Source of the DNA: Leptospiraceae bacterium
Lineage (GTDB): Bacteria; Spirochaetota; Leptospiria; Leptospirales; Leptospiraceae
Assembly (NCBI GenBank): GCA_016711485.1
Contig: JADJSX010000013.1
Span: 124,001-188,000, forward strand
Length of the DNA stretch: 64,000 bases
Direction: 5' to 3'
Every line of letters begins with the position of its first letter. The first letter of the stretch is position 1. The position numbers and the translations under genes were made by a program. A model generated the notes under the pieces. That model was not told the DNA's origin, made no database searches, and saw only the letters and a program-made list of their open reading frames with translations. This document shows positions 47,036 to 57,155 of the stretch, one piece after another.

Positions 47036-48270
47036 TGCTACTTTGTCAAGTCGGAGTTGAAATAAAGATTGTACAAAAGAAAGGATTTATAATATTGTTC
47101 GTGTGGATTTCATACTTAACGAGCATTCCGATTTATTTAGCGAGTATATAAATTCTTTCGATCCATTATGGGTAAGGAAAGAGCAAAAAGAATATTTTGA
47201 GAAGACCTTAAAAGGTTTTAGTTCAGAGATAAAACGGAAAAATATTGAGCGGATTTCCGAAACGATAATAGATCAGGATTATCAAAATCTCCATCATTTC
47301 ATTACAACTTCTCCTTGGGATAAGAAGGATATGAATGAGATACGTATTAACTTTATGCGAGAGCATAGTAACTCTTATCCGACAAAGAAAGCGATATTAG
47401 TCATTGATGATTCTGGTGTTCTTAAAAGAGGCAATTCGACAGAAGGCGTTGGGCATCAATATATTGGTCAAGTTGGAAAAGTGGCTAATGGCAACGTATT
47501 CGTAACCTCACATTTAGTGAGTGAGTTCAAGCATATGCCATTAGATATAAAAGAATTTATACCCGAAGATAAAACTAAAACCAAAGAAGAACAAAAATTT
47601 ACAACAAAGATAGAGATTGCGATTTTTCTAATAGAAGAAGCTATTCGACGAGGAATCAAATTTGAATTCGTTGTTGCAGATGCATGGTATGGTTCTAGCC
47701 CTAATTTTACTGACTATTTAGAGGCTAAAGGTTTGAAGTATATTGTATCAATTAAAAGTAATCGAAATATATTTTACAAATTTCCTAATGATTTTAAAAG
47801 TAGTGAGCACAAGATAAGTGAGTTACTTACACTCATAGAGCCTATCGCATTTCGCCCCCTTGATATTAAATTATCATGGTTCGAACAAGAAAATTTATTT
47901 TGTTAGGATGGATTTAAAAGTAAAAGGAGTTAAGTGGAAAAGTTGAATTGAGAGGGGGCAGGGTAGTTATTTTGGCTGTCGTCGGAAGGTATTCTATAGA
48001 GAAGTAAAAGACTTTTGAGCAGACAATATCAAGTAAGGGTATGGATAGAATTCTTCGACATTGGACATTATGCGTAACCTACAGCAGGTGCAATGGCTAC
48101 ACATGGAAAGGCCAAGGAATTCGTAAAAAAAATTGACCTTTGGAGACGTTCAAACTGTATGCAGGATTTATTTGAAAAAAAGAATAATTGAACTCGCTAC
48201 TTTAGATCCTAGTATTTTCCTAAAACACCTTGATGGAATTTTAATAGCCCTTTAAGATGACAAAGTCGCA
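47036..48270 (+). mobile_element. IS701-family-like insertion sequence (defective)
   Basis: 1235 bp. Terminal inverted repeats begin TGCTACTTTGTCAAGTCGG (left) and TGCGACTTTGTCATCTTAA (right, complement). The flanks are CTAG (47032-47035) and TTAG (48271-48274): the 4-bp target duplication expected for IS701 (YTAR), with one later substitution. The same ends flank the element at 55777-57292. Confidence 0.85.
47103..47906 (+). pseudogene. IS701-like DDE transposase, frameshifted
   Basis: 267 residues from a GTG. DDE features are AILVIDDSGVLKRGNSTEGV, GHQYIGQVGKVANGNVFVT and FVVADAWYG. After DIKL the annotated frame ends WFEQENLFC, but another frame continues the family (YHGSNKKIYFVRMDLKVKG), so a frameshift near 47875 truncates it; further stops follow to 48200. 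Mobility in trans would be needed. Confidence 0.8.
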
Positions 48271-49002
48271 TTAGAATACCTAATCGATAATGCGGGTTAC
48301 TATTATTTAACCTACACACAGCCAAAAGGAAAACCAATGGCAGTAAATTCGAAAGTTAGGGTTGTTTTTAATCCGATCTCGAGTGGGAATAAAAAAGTTG
48401 AAATTGGGATTGATACAGAAACACAATCAGGTGCAATTTATGTTTCAAACTCAGGAGAACAAAAATCCAATTGGAAATATCTTTTCGCAGAAACACCTAC
48501 TCTGTCTCCTATAGTTCACGGAGAACAAATACTAGTAGCCGCTGACCACCCAAAAGATGGTGGCAAACTCTATTCTATCAATGCTAAAACTGGAAAGTTA
48601 GAATGGTTTTTTCTCACTCCAGGGGCTATTCTTATGTATCCGTTACTTTTCGAAAAATTTATAATAGTCCTAGACGACAGTGGAAATATATTCTGGGTCG
48701 ATCGAGAATCAGGACTCATGCGTTTTAAGTATATAATCGAAGAATTTCCCGCACCAAATCCAATTCTAAAGGATAAAATTCTCTACCTAGGAACAAAAAG
48801 AGGTCATATCTACGCAATTAGACTGGAAGATGCAACAACTGTTTGGAAAGACCTTGCTTTGGTTGGAGAAGTATCAGAAATACATCCCCATAAACGAGGA
48901 ATTGTAATCAATGGAGGAAATCAATATTGGCTTTTTAATTATTCCAACGGCGCTAATCAAGATAAAATTACCAACGGTCATTCTACAGAATAAAAAGTTT
49001 TT

Positions 49003-49031
49003 TTGCTCGATTTATTCTCGTATTCTAATTT
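49003..49031 (+). promoter_or_regulatory. possible promoter of tRNA-Ser and dnaX
   Basis: TTGCTC (49003-49008), a 17-bp spacer and TAATTT (49026-49031), with the tRNA starting 19 bp further on. Confidence 0.35.
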
Positions 49032-49049
49032 ATTGGAATTTCCAACAAT

Positions 49050-49134
<85 letters not shown>

Positions 49135-49145
49135 ATTTTACTGCC

Positions 49146-50531
49146 ATGTCAGAAGAAAGCCACCTAGTATTCGCCCGCAAATACAGACCTCAACTATTTA
49201 AAGAAGTGGTTGAGCAAAAGCTAGCTATAGGTGCACTCTTAAACGCGCTTAAAAACAATCGAGTCGGTCATGCTTATATATTTTTCGGACCCCGAGGTGT
49301 TGGAAAAACTACAATCGCAAGACTTCTTGCAAAACGTCTAAATTGTGAAGCTCCCGAAGACAATGAACCTTGTAACAAATGTAAATCTTGCGTAGAAATT
49401 ATGAAGGGCAACTCCAATGATGTTTTGGAAATCGATGCCGCAAGCAATCGAGGCATTGATAATATTCGCGATTTACGGGAAAATGTAAAATTTTCTCCAA
49501 TGGGTGGACGTTATAAAATATACATTATCGATGAGGTTCATATGCTCACCGATCAATCCTTTAACGCATTATTAAAGACTTTAGAGGAACCACCTCATCA
49601 CGTAGTATTCATATTAGCCACAACTGAGTATCACAAAATCCCAGAAACAATACTTTCTAGGTGTCAGGACTTTGTATTTAAAAAAGTTCCCCTCCCCCAT
49701 TTACAATCCTATGTAGAACATCTTTGCAAAATCGAAAATATTGATTATGACTCGGATGGACTTTTCTGGGTTGCAAAAAAAGGAGACGGATCTGTTCGCG
49801 ATACACTTTCTTTTCTAGAACAAGCGGTAACTTTTACAGACGGGCATATTACGGGTAAACTCATTGGGAAAATGATCGGCTACCAAGGTGTAGACGTTCA
49901 AATTGAACTAGTAAAAAGTATTTTAGGCGAAAAGACATTTCATAAATCGTTTCAAATAATTGAAAAAGTTTACAATGAAGGGGCAGACCTTCATAAATTC
50001 GCTTGGGACTTTGTAGAATTTTCCCATGCAATTATACTCATAAAAGAAAATCTTGCTGATCGAGATTCTCTAAATTACCCTATTGAAGATATCCAAAAAA
50101 TCGCAAAAGAAATCGAAACCTTTAGTTCCGAAATTTTAACTTTGCTTTCGGAAAAAGTCTACACTATGTATGAAAAATTGATGTATTTGAAACTTAGAAA
50201 CTCTTTTGAAATGAAAATTTTTATAGAAATTTCTATTCGTAAATTAATCATTGATATAAATAAACCTTCTGTAGCAGGCATTCTAGAAAAAATTAACGAT
50301 CTACAACAAATTCTCCAAAAAGAAGGAGAAAAATTTGTAGCCGCTTCTAGTTCTGCCAAACCTTCTGAAACTGTAAGTACATCTTCACAAAAGGTTTCAG
50401 AAAGTAAGGGAAATGAATTCCCAAAACCTCAATCAGAGGTTAGTAATTCAGAAGAAATAGATATGGAATCAATATTAAAAGATAAATTTTTAGGAACTGA
50501 AGTAGACTCATCTAAACTTCCGGAGATTTAA
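49146..50531 (+). CDS. dnaX: DNA polymerase III subunit gamma/tau
   Basis: 461 residues from the ATG at 49146; the longer open frame upstream reads through the tRNA and is not used. Walker A is GPRGVGKTT, a four-Cys zinc module is CEAPEDNEPCNKCKSC, Walker B is IYIIDEVHM and the SRC motif ILSRCQDF. The C-terminus after 380 is Ser/Glu-rich and probably flexible. It is the clamp-loader ATPase. The operon with ybaB and recR is conserved in many bacteria. Confidence 0.95.
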   Translation: MSEESHLVFARKYRPQLFKEVVEQKLAIGALLNALKNNRVGHAYIFFGPRGVGKTTIARLLAKRLNCEAPEDNEPCNKCKSCVEIMKGNSNDVLEIDAASNRGIDNIRDLRENVKFSPMGGRYKIYIIDEVHMLTDQSFNALLKTLEEPPHHVVFILATTEYHKIPETILSRCQDFVFKKVPLPHLQSYVEHLCKIENIDYDSDGLFWVAKKGDGSVRDTLSFLEQAVTFTDGHITGKLIGKMIGYQGVDVQIELVKSILGEKTFHKSFQIIEKVYNEGADLHKFAWDFVEFSHAIILIKENLADRDSLNYPIEDIQKIAKEIETFSSEILTLLSEKVYTMYEKLMYLKLRNSFEMKIFIEISIRKLIIDINKPSVAGILEKINDLQQILQKEGEKFVAASSSAKPSETVSTSSQKVSESKGNEFPKPQSEVSNSEEIDMESILKDKFLGTEVDSSKLPEI

Positions 50532-50541
50532 GGAGAAAATT

Positions 50542-50892
50542 ATGTTTGGAAAAAAATTAGACAAAATGGCCGAAACTTACGGCAAAATGAAAGACATGAA
50601 AAATCAAATGGCAGCGATTCAAAAGAGAATCTCTGTTATCCGCGTAACCGCATCTGCTGGAGCTGGGATGGTTGACGTAACCGCTAGTGGAGACGGTGTT
50701 ATTACAAATATAAAAATTAATAAAAATCTTTTTGAAGGCGAAGACATGAAAATGTTAGAAGATCTTGTGATTTCTGCAACAAATGAAGCTCTCAAAAAAT
50801 CAAAAGACGCAATGACCCACGAAATGAAAAATGTGACAGGCGGATTTGACCCAAATGAATTGAGTAAACTTTTCGGTGGATCGGGTGACTGA
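50542..50892 (+). CDS. ybaB: YbaB/EbfC nucleoid-associated protein
   Basis: 116 residues. The core (VDVTASGDGVITNIKINKNL, LEDLVISATNEALKKSKD) matches the YbaB/EbfC DNA-binding family, as does the Met-rich start. It binds DNA as a dimer. AAGGAG precedes the ATG, 10 bp after dnaX; its 3' end overlaps recR. Confidence 0.93.
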   Translation: MFGKKLDKMAETYGKMKDMKNQMAAIQKRISVIRVTASAGAGMVDVTASGDGVITNIKINKNLFEGEDMKMLEDLVISATNEALKKSKDAMTHEMKNVTGGFDPNELSKLFGGSGD

Positions 50893-51478
50893 TCTTCTTT
50901 TTAAAAAATTAGTTTCTACTCTTAGCTCTCTTCCTGGAATAGGGAAGAAGAGCGCCTATCGTCTCGGATTTCATATTTTGCGAATGGACTCATCTGCATT
51001 CGCAAATTTCATCGACAGCATTGAGTCCGTAAAATCTAATTTGAAATTTTGCAAAAAATGTGCGGGGATCACTGAATTTGAAGTATGTGAAATATGCACA
51101 GGAGAAACAAGACTTAAAAATATTCTTTGTGTAGTTGAACTCCCCGAAGACATTTTCTTTATCGAAAATACTGGAGAATACAAAGGTAAATACCACGTAT
51201 TAAATGGGGTTATATCACCGTTAGACGGAATAGGTCCCGAAAATCTTCGCATTAAAGAATTACTCGAACGACTAAAAGACGAACCTGTCGAAGAAGTTTT
51301 ACTAGCTACAAATCCGACTCTAGAAGGCGACGCCACTGCTTCTTATTTGTTCAACCTATTGCGGGCAACGGGCATTAAACTCTCTCGTATAGCGCACGGT
51401 GTAACTGTAGGTAGTACTCTCGAATACGCCGACCAATATACTCTTGGGAAAGCGATAAAGTCTAGGCTTACTATTTAA
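50885..51478 (+). CDS. recR: recombination mediator RecR
   Basis: 197 residues using the GTG at 50885, preceded by GGTGGATCG and overlapping the ybaB stop (GTGACTGA); a GTG at 50876 is also possible. The helix-hairpin-helix LPGIGKKSAYRLGF, the four-Cys zinc finger (CKKCAGITEFEVCEIC) and the Toprim-like domain (VVELPEDIFFIENTGEYKGK) are in order. It works with RecO and RecF in gap repair. Confidence 0.95.
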   Translation: MTDLLFKKLVSTLSSLPGIGKKSAYRLGFHILRMDSSAFANFIDSIESVKSNLKFCKKCAGITEFEVCEICTGETRLKNILCVVELPEDIFFIENTGEYKGKYHVLNGVISPLDGIGPENLRIKELLERLKDEPVEEVLLATNPTLEGDATASYLFNLLRATGIKLSRIAHGVTVGSTLEYADQYTLGKAIKSRLTI

Positions 51479-51491
51479 ATCCTCAGTTATT

Positions 51492-51992
51492 CTACACTCT
51501 CACGTAATAACTCCGTGCAAAGTTCTGCAAAACTCGCTCGAAAATCCAGGATGCCCTTAGACTTAAATTGCTTTTTGTAGGAACTGCATCATTTAGTCCT
51601 GATTCGTATAATATATCCCAAAATCCTAGAAGGTCAAGTTCGAGCAGAAAGGTAAATACCCAACAGCGAGATTTCCCAAAAGCTAAAGCAAGTTCCCCAA
51701 GTTCGATCCAGTCTGCGTTATGCGGGCGAAAGGATATTCGCTGTAAATCAAGACCAGAATCTTGGTATTCGGTTTTAATTTTCCTAGGGCTAGGAATCAT
51801 GCCGGAATGAGTGATCGTACGGTACATCATAAGAAGATTTCGCAAATAAACAGCCATTTGTTTTCCGTGTTCCATTCGTTTCGATTTAAGGGCTTCGATA
51901 AGATGTGACGGAACAAGAATAGTAGATACTGATTTATCTTTTTCTCGCAATTCGGTGATTGAGAAGGATTTAGAATTTTGAAATGTGATCAT
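51492..51992 (-). CDS. DUF1564 protein
   Basis: 166 residues. STILVPSHLIEALKSKR, YLRNLLMMYRTITHSGMIPS, RISFRPHNADWIELGELALA and FGKSRCWVFTFLLELDLLGF match DUF1564, a family multiplied in Leptospira genomes. Its function is unknown; the basic N-terminal half and short size resemble a DNA-binding or toxin-antitoxin component, but that is only an impression. It is convergent with recR and adjoins the two secreted-protein genes. Confidence 0.8.
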   Translation of the reverse strand: MITFQNSKSFSITELREKDKSVSTILVPSHLIEALKSKRMEHGKQMAVYLRNLLMMYRTITHSGMIPSPRKIKTEYQDSGLDLQRISFRPHNADWIELGELALAFGKSRCWVFTFLLELDLLGFWDILYESGLNDAVPTKSNLSLRASWIFERVLQNFARSYYVRV

Positions 51993-52003
51993 AAGATTAT
52001 TCC

Positions 52004-53290
52004 TCAGAACTCCAGTTTAAATTGAATATTAGCAAAATAGATTTCACCGGCTCCGTTTATTTTTCGAGAACCACTAACGTTAAATACGATAAAACTCCCG
52101 ATTACTTTTAGTTTTAAGGCGGCGGCTCTATCGGTGAGGATAGTATTGATATTTTCCCCATCGCTCCATTGAGAATACAGAGAACGAAACTGATTTGAAT
52201 CTTTCTGAAATAAGGAAGAAATTTCAAATTTCCATTCTGGTATTGGGCGAACGGTATATTTTATTTCAAATAGTTCATCTTGATTTCTGCGTTTTTCAAT
52301 CCGAAACATAAATTCGGTATTCTTCAACCTGTATTCGTAGGACAATCCGATAGCGGTATTTGTATTCACTATAGGTTCTTTTTCTTTTTCAAAAATTTTA
52401 TTTTGGTATACTCTTCCAGAAAAACAAAATGCTCCCCAAACACCTGAGAATAAGGAAGAGTTGCCTCCAACGATACGTTCTTCTTTGGATTCAGTTTTAT
52501 TTTGAAATGTTTCTAGTCTATCGTAATGAAATCGAGAGAGTTTAAAATAGAAAGATTTATCGTTTTTCCCATTTGAAAGATTGTCTGGATTCGTCGCAAA
52601 TAAATTTCCATTTGTTTCCTTGTAACTAGAAAGTTCCCCTTCTACGCCTTTAGATGGAATCAATACTTTCAAATTCAAATAACCAAAATAATTTTCTCGT
52701 TTACCCATACCTTGTGAGTTAATAGAATATTCAACGTCTGAATTTTGATAAATTTTATAATTTCTAAGATTTAAAGCTAAAAAATGAATATTAGTTTCAG
52801 GGCTAAAAGTGTAAGCAAATATGTCTTGGGGAGATTTAAAATACAGAGAAGGTTTTTTCTCGGAAATATCTTCGCCCACAAAAATTCCTCCAGACCAGTT
52901 ACTCGGAAGTATTCCCAACCAAATGGATTTTTTCAATGGTTGAGGTATTACTCCCAATTTTGGATTTTGGAATGCGGAATAGTATTTCTCATCTCGCAAA
53001 ATATAAAATCCAGGAATTGGTTTGTATCTATTTCCAGCGGAAAAATAGATGAATTCATTTTTGAATTCCACAGAGCCTAATGGTGTTTCGCCTCTTTTTT
53101 CAATTGATCCTTGCCAGTTTTTATATTCAGTGTTGAACAATACATTTGTTTTATTTCTTTGGCTTTGTCTTACAAATCTACTTTCAAAGTATTCCGTAAT
53201 TCCATAGAGCGTATACTTAGGTTTAGCCTCTTCTGCGACTACAATTCCAACACAGCCAAGTATTAAAAATCCAATTAGAAGAACTTTCAA
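52004..53290 (-). CDS. exported beta-rich protein, probable outer membrane barrel
   Basis: 428 residues. A signal peptide (LLIGFLILGCVGIVVA) leads to a long series of short amphipathic strands with many Tyr, Phe and Asn (RNKTNVLFNTEYKNWQGSIE, YRLKNTEFMFRIEKRR). The last strand ends in Phe (ANIQFKLEF), the signature recognised by the outer-membrane assembly machinery. The ATG overlaps the stop of the upstream gene by 4 bp, so the two are coupled. Confidence 0.6.
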   Translation of the reverse strand: MKVLLIGFLILGCVGIVVAEEAKPKYTLYGITEYFESRFVRQSQRNKTNVLFNTEYKNWQGSIEKRGETPLGSVEFKNEFIYFSAGNRYKPIPGFYILRDEKYYSAFQNPKLGVIPQPLKKSIWLGILPSNWSGGIFVGEDISEKKPSLYFKSPQDIFAYTFSPETNIHFLALNLRNYKIYQNSDVEYSINSQGMGKRENYFGYLNLKVLIPSKGVEGELSSYKETNGNLFATNPDNLSNGKNDKSFYFKLSRFHYDRLETFQNKTESKEERIVGGNSSLFSGVWGAFCFSGRVYQNKIFEKEKEPIVNTNTAIGLSYEYRLKNTEFMFRIEKRRNQDELFEIKYTVRPIPEWKFEISSLFQKDSNQFRSLYSQWSDGENINTILTDRAAALKLKVIGSFIVFNVSGSRKINGAGEIYFANIQFKLEF

Positions 53291-54243
53291 GGTTTTACCC
53301 TTGTTTTGTCGAATTGAATTTTATTACATTTTCGAACAATCTCTGGCGGAAGTGTTTTTAAAAGTGCAATATATTCTTCTTTGGATTTACTCGCCCGTGA
53401 AATTCGAATGGCAATCACTAAAGGAATTCTATATTTTAGAAGTTCTTCTATTTTTACTTCGTAGATGATTTTTTCTTTTTTATTAAAGGTCTTTTTTTCT
53501 AGTTCTTTTTGTATTTCTTCTGAATTGAGTATTCTCTCTTCTACAAGAGGATTAATTTCCGTTTCGAACAAGGAAATTTGTTTCTGTTGCATCTTTCTAG
53601 ATATAAAAAAAGAATTTTCCTCTTTTTTTTCGTTCGTAAAATAAATTCCACCTCCTCCGTACAAATCCATTTGAAAACTGAGGCTAACACTTCCACTCCA
53701 TTCTACTTTCTCAGGAAAAATTTCTTTAGATACCAAAAGACCGATACCGGGATTCGTTCCACTAACGACAGATAACGCATACAAATTTGTATCCGCAAAA
53801 GAATCTTTTCGATAAAAAAGAAATATACTTTTTTCAGGAAAAACATTTAACCCAACAGAAACCCCATTAAAAGGTTGATTTTTGGAAATAAAATTAGAGT
53901 AAAAAGAAATATACTTAAAACTAAGTCCGGGGTTAACGGATAGTATCTGCTTAGATTCATTTGAAACTTGATAGTAAATATTTGAATTCGGAAGATATTG
54001 GTGAATTTCTTTATAATAATTTACATAGGATATTTGAAGGTTGTAATTCAAATTAGGTGAAAGTGTATTTCCAAAATGAATCCAACCTAAAATACTTTTA
54101 TTTTTTTGGTTTTCCTTTCTGACTCCAATCCCGACGGAATGAGATATTAAGGAATAATGGTCTAATAGTAAATTTCTGGAAATTTCTTGGGCAACAGTAA
54201 CAGTATTCCATAAAAAACACAGGTATAAGAAACGTTTTCCCAT
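53287..54243 (-). CDS. exported protein of unknown function
   Basis: 318 residues with a signal peptide (FLYLCFLWNTVTVA-QE). Residues 20-215 look like a beta-rich barrel or porin fragment (SVGIGVRKENQ, GLLVSKEIFPEKVEWSGSVS), and the C-terminus (220-318) is helical and charged (NSEEIQKELEKKTFNKKEKI, SKEEYIALLKTLPPEIVRKC). The gene starts the pair with the 428-residue protein. A joint envelope role is likely. Confidence 0.55.
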   Translation of the reverse strand: MGKRFLYLCFLWNTVTVAQEISRNLLLDHYSLISHSVGIGVRKENQKNKSILGWIHFGNTLSPNLNYNLQISYVNYYKEIHQYLPNSNIYYQVSNESKQILSVNPGLSFKYISFYSNFISKNQPFNGVSVGLNVFPEKSIFLFYRKDSFADTNLYALSVVSGTNPGIGLLVSKEIFPEKVEWSGSVSLSFQMDLYGGGGIYFTNEKKEENSFFISRKMQQKQISLFETEINPLVEERILNSEEIQKELEKKTFNKKEKIIYEVKIEELLKYRIPLVIAIRISRASKSKEEYIALLKTLPPEIVRKCNKIQFDKTRVKP

Positions 54244-54477
54244 ATCTGTACTAGTTTATTTTATTTCTATTTGTGCGTTTTTTTTGAGATTATTTACCTA
54301 CTTGCTCTAAAATATTTTTAAATGCTCTCTTTACGAGAAGGGAGTTGACGGAAATTCGTTTCTATTAAATAGTAGTAGCCTATTCAGAATGTATTTAAAG
54401 GAATTCAGAAGTTAGAATCCGAAAATAGATAACAAAAAGAATTTGAGTTAAAACTAGAAAGATAATAATCCTATACT

Positions 54478-55776
54478 ATGGAAGATATGAATCATACAGT
54501 ATATACAGAACTCCAAGGTTTACGCACAGTCCTAAATACGATTGGGGCATACATATTCCTTAAGGATATCGAAGGAAGATATTTATATGCGAATGACTTA
54601 GTTTGTCAATTGTTTGGAATCCCACTGGAACAAGTGATTGGACGGAAGGACGAAGACTTTTTTGATTTAGAAATTTCAAATAATTTACGACTAAACGACC
54701 GCAGGGTAATGGATAACGGCGAAACTATCTCGAGTGAAGAATCCAATATTATCAAACCAACTGGTGAAACTCGAATTTATTGGACAGTCAAAACACCAGT
54801 TCGAAATGCTAAGGGAGAAATCATCGGTATGTCTGGAATTTCTACCGACATAACCGAACGTAAACGACTAGAAACCGAATTGCGCGAACAACACGAACTG
54901 TTAGACACGGTTTTAAATAACGTGGACGCACATGTTTATATGAAGACAGACGATAGACATTTTCTATATGCTAATAATAAAACAGCAGAATTATTCGGCA
55001 CCACTCCAAGTAATATTAAGGATACCTTGGATACTGATTTGATTTCACAAGAACTTGCAGATCAATTATGGAAGCTGGACAAAGCAGTATTTGAAACAGG
55101 AAAGAAAATAGTGGGGGAAGAGAAATTTGCAGATGCCAATGGCAATGAACGACATTACATGTCTGTCAAAGTGCCCCTGAAGCGAATTGGTAAACGAGAA
55201 GTTCTTATTGGATTTTCGAGTGACATCACAGAACTGAATAATCTCAAAGAGGAGTTGCGACAACAGGCATTAACCGATGTTTTGACAGGTGTGCCAAATC
55301 GTCGTTTTTTCCTTGAGGAAGCAGAAAAAGAATTTCTCAAATCGAAACGTTATTCCCTAGCGTTAACTGCTATATCTATCGATCTGGATTATTTTAAGAA
55401 AATAAATGACACGTATGGACATAACGCAGGCGACATCGCGTTGTGCACTGTAGCGAGTCATATACAGAAAATGATTCGGAAATGCGATGTATTAGCAAGG
55501 GTTGGGGGCGAAGAGTTTTCAGTTCTTCTACCAAACACCGATTTGGAGGAAGCCGAACTTTTGGCTAATCGCATCCGCACATCTCTAGAGGAAATTCGTA
55601 TTACTGGTGACTGGGTCGGCGAAATCATACCAACTATCAGTATTGGAATTTCTACTCTACACAACTCAGACAATAATATCGGTGTAATACTCAAACGTGC
55701 CGACCGAGCTTTATACCAAGCAAAAAATTCAGGTCGTAACCGCGTATGCATTGCTGAACGTTTAATTTTGAATTAA
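54478..55776 (+). CDS. PAS-PAS-GGDEF diguanylate cyclase
   Basis: 432 residues without membrane segments. Two PAS domains (about 10-130 and 140-255; KDIEGRYLYANDLVCQLFG, KTDDRHFLYANNKTAELFG) precede a GGDEF domain with GGEEF at 343-347 and the RKCD I-site before it, so cyclase activity with product inhibition is expected. The stop codon is part of the TTAA target duplication of the MITE that begins at 55777. Confidence 0.92.
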   Translation: MEDMNHTVYTELQGLRTVLNTIGAYIFLKDIEGRYLYANDLVCQLFGIPLEQVIGRKDEDFFDLEISNNLRLNDRRVMDNGETISSEESNIIKPTGETRIYWTVKTPVRNAKGEIIGMSGISTDITERKRLETELREQHELLDTVLNNVDAHVYMKTDDRHFLYANNKTAELFGTTPSNIKDTLDTDLISQELADQLWKLDKAVFETGKKIVGEEKFADANGNERHYMSVKVPLKRIGKREVLIGFSSDITELNNLKEELRQQALTDVLTGVPNRRFFLEEAEKEFLKSKRYSLALTAISIDLDYFKKINDTYGHNAGDIALCTVASHIQKMIRKCDVLARVGGEEFSVLLPNTDLEEAELLANRIRTSLEEIRITGDWVGEIIPTISIGISTLHNSDNNIGVILKRADRALYQAKNSGRNRVCIAERLILN

Positions 55777-56015
55777 TGCTACTTTGTCAAGTTGGCTTAA
55801 ACTTAATTCTATCTAGGTTTTTAATGCAAAAGTTTTCCAAAAAAACTCATAGACAAAAAATAAACAGGGCAGATCTTTTTCTAATTTTTCAAATGCAAAA
55901 GGTCTTAATGGAGCATTTGCAGCGTGTTAAGGCAATAAAATCGCTGCTGCGGGCTTTCTTTTCTTTTTTGCTTACTTTTTTCTTTTCTTTCTGGAGTGAA
56001 CCTCTTTTTTTGGAA

Positions 56016-56906
56016 TCATTTTTTTATTAAATTTAATTTATTTTTAGAAAACTTAAGAGGAGATATCCAGCCTAAAGAAGAGTGTGGCCTAATAGTATTA
56101 TATTTTACAGCAAATTCAAGAATACTTTTTTCTGCTTCTTCTATGGAGTTATGCTGATGAATATTAATTTCCTGTCTCTTCAAAGTTTTATTAAATGATT
56201 CTGAATGTGCGTTTTCATATGCATTGCCTCTACACATAGAGATTTTCATTTGGGACTTCTCTACAAGTTTTATATATTTACTGGAACAATATCTAACATC
56301 ACTATCAGTGTGATGTATATACTTAGAGAGGTCATCTCTTTTACTGATAGCTTGTTCCAAAGTTCGATAAACAAGATCTGTATTATTTATTCTAGAAACA
56401 GATATTCCTAAAATCTCTCTATTTGTTAAATCTAATAAATGTGCACAATAATGGTTTTTACCTTTTATATCGAAAGCAGTTACGTCACCAACTATGACTG
56501 GATACTCTTGAATATCCGCTTCTATTAGTAGGTTTGAGTATTTTCGTAAATGGTGTTTTGAATTTGTGCTTCCAGAGTAATATGCCTTTTTCGCCCTGCA
56601 ATTTAGCTGATTTTCGCGCATTAATCTCTGCACTCGGTTCCTTCCGATCTGCATAGTTTCTTTCAATTTGGAAGCGCAACTTCGGTATCCGGAAAGAGGA
56701 AGAAGCTCTATAATTGATTCAATTTTTTTGACAATTTTAGAATCCCTTTCACGTTTCCTTTCTTTAAAGTCTGACGAATAGTAATAAGACGACAGACCCA
56801 GTTCAAGTACTTTGCAACTAGCCTTAACCCCAAATTCAGGAGCAAGATATTTCTGAATTATTTTCCGCTTATATTGTATTTCTTCTCTATTTCCTCTTTT
56901 TTTTTT
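56016..56906 (-). CDS. IS3 transposase OrfB (DDE integrase core)
   Basis: About 296 residues when followed upstream in frame to the A10 run; the first ATG is at 56666. The catalytic triad is in VIVGDVTAFD, IHHTDSDVRYCS and ENAHSESFNKTLKRQEIN. The frame is entered from orfA by -1 slippage on the run of ten A (56897-56906, minus strand), as usual for IS3. It appears intact. Confidence 0.85.
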   Translation of the reverse strand, partial: KKKRGNREEIQYKRKIIQKYLAPEFGVKASCKVLELGLSSYYYSSDFKERKRERDSKIVKKIESIIELLPLSGYRSCASKLKETMQIGRNRVQRLMRENQLNCRAKKAYYSGSTNSKHHLRKYSNLLIEADIQEYPVIVGDVTAFDIKGKNHYCAHLLDLTNREILGISVSRINNTDLVYRTLEQAISKRDDLSKYIHHTDSDVRYCSSKYIKLVEKSQMKISMCRGNAYENAHSESFNKTLKRQEINIHQHNSIEEAEKSILEFAVKYNTIRPHSSLGWISPLKFSKNKLNLIKK

Positions 56907-57155
56907 AATATGTGGATTGTCAGAGATGCTTCAGCTAACGCACTTTCTAATTCTGCTACTCGCTTTCTCAGTGAAAATTCTGTTGAATTCATACTCTGAA
57001 ATTTTTTTATTATTGAATGCCTTTCCCCAATCACGAACAGTCTGCGATGTTATACCTTCCCTCTGTGCTATTTGTGCTGCTGAGCTTTGTCCTGAAGTAT
57101 ATTCAAGCACTATTTTCTCTTTAAACTCATTGCTAAAATTCTTACGTTTTATCAT
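56858..57155 (-). pseudogene. IS3 OrfA, frameshifted at an A7 run
   Basis: The helix-turn-helix part (KNFSNEFKEKIVLEYTSGQS, GITSQTVRDWGKAF) is intact. The current frame ends at 56931. If the A7 run at 57002-57008 had six A, the frame would go on as FSLRKRVAELESALAEASL, the leucine-zipper part of OrfA, to the slippery A10 run and a stop at 56858. Confidence 0.75.

Larger units (their letters stand above)
46798..48993 (+). pseudogene. exported PQQ-like beta-propeller protein, disrupted by an IS
   Basis: The 5' part (46798-47035) has a signal peptide (FILLINLLFFSYFTFTDKIF) and ends KYNHKKKL. The IS at 47036-48270 follows, and the 3' part (48275-48993) continues in the right frame with EYLIDNAGYYYLTYTQPKGK and PQQ-type propeller strands (GGKLYSINAKTGKLEWFF, GHIYAIRLEDATTVWKDL). 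Removing the IS and one target copy restores an uninterrupted frame of about 315 residues. The 3' frame can start at ATG 48337 but would lack a signal peptide. Confidence 0.85.
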
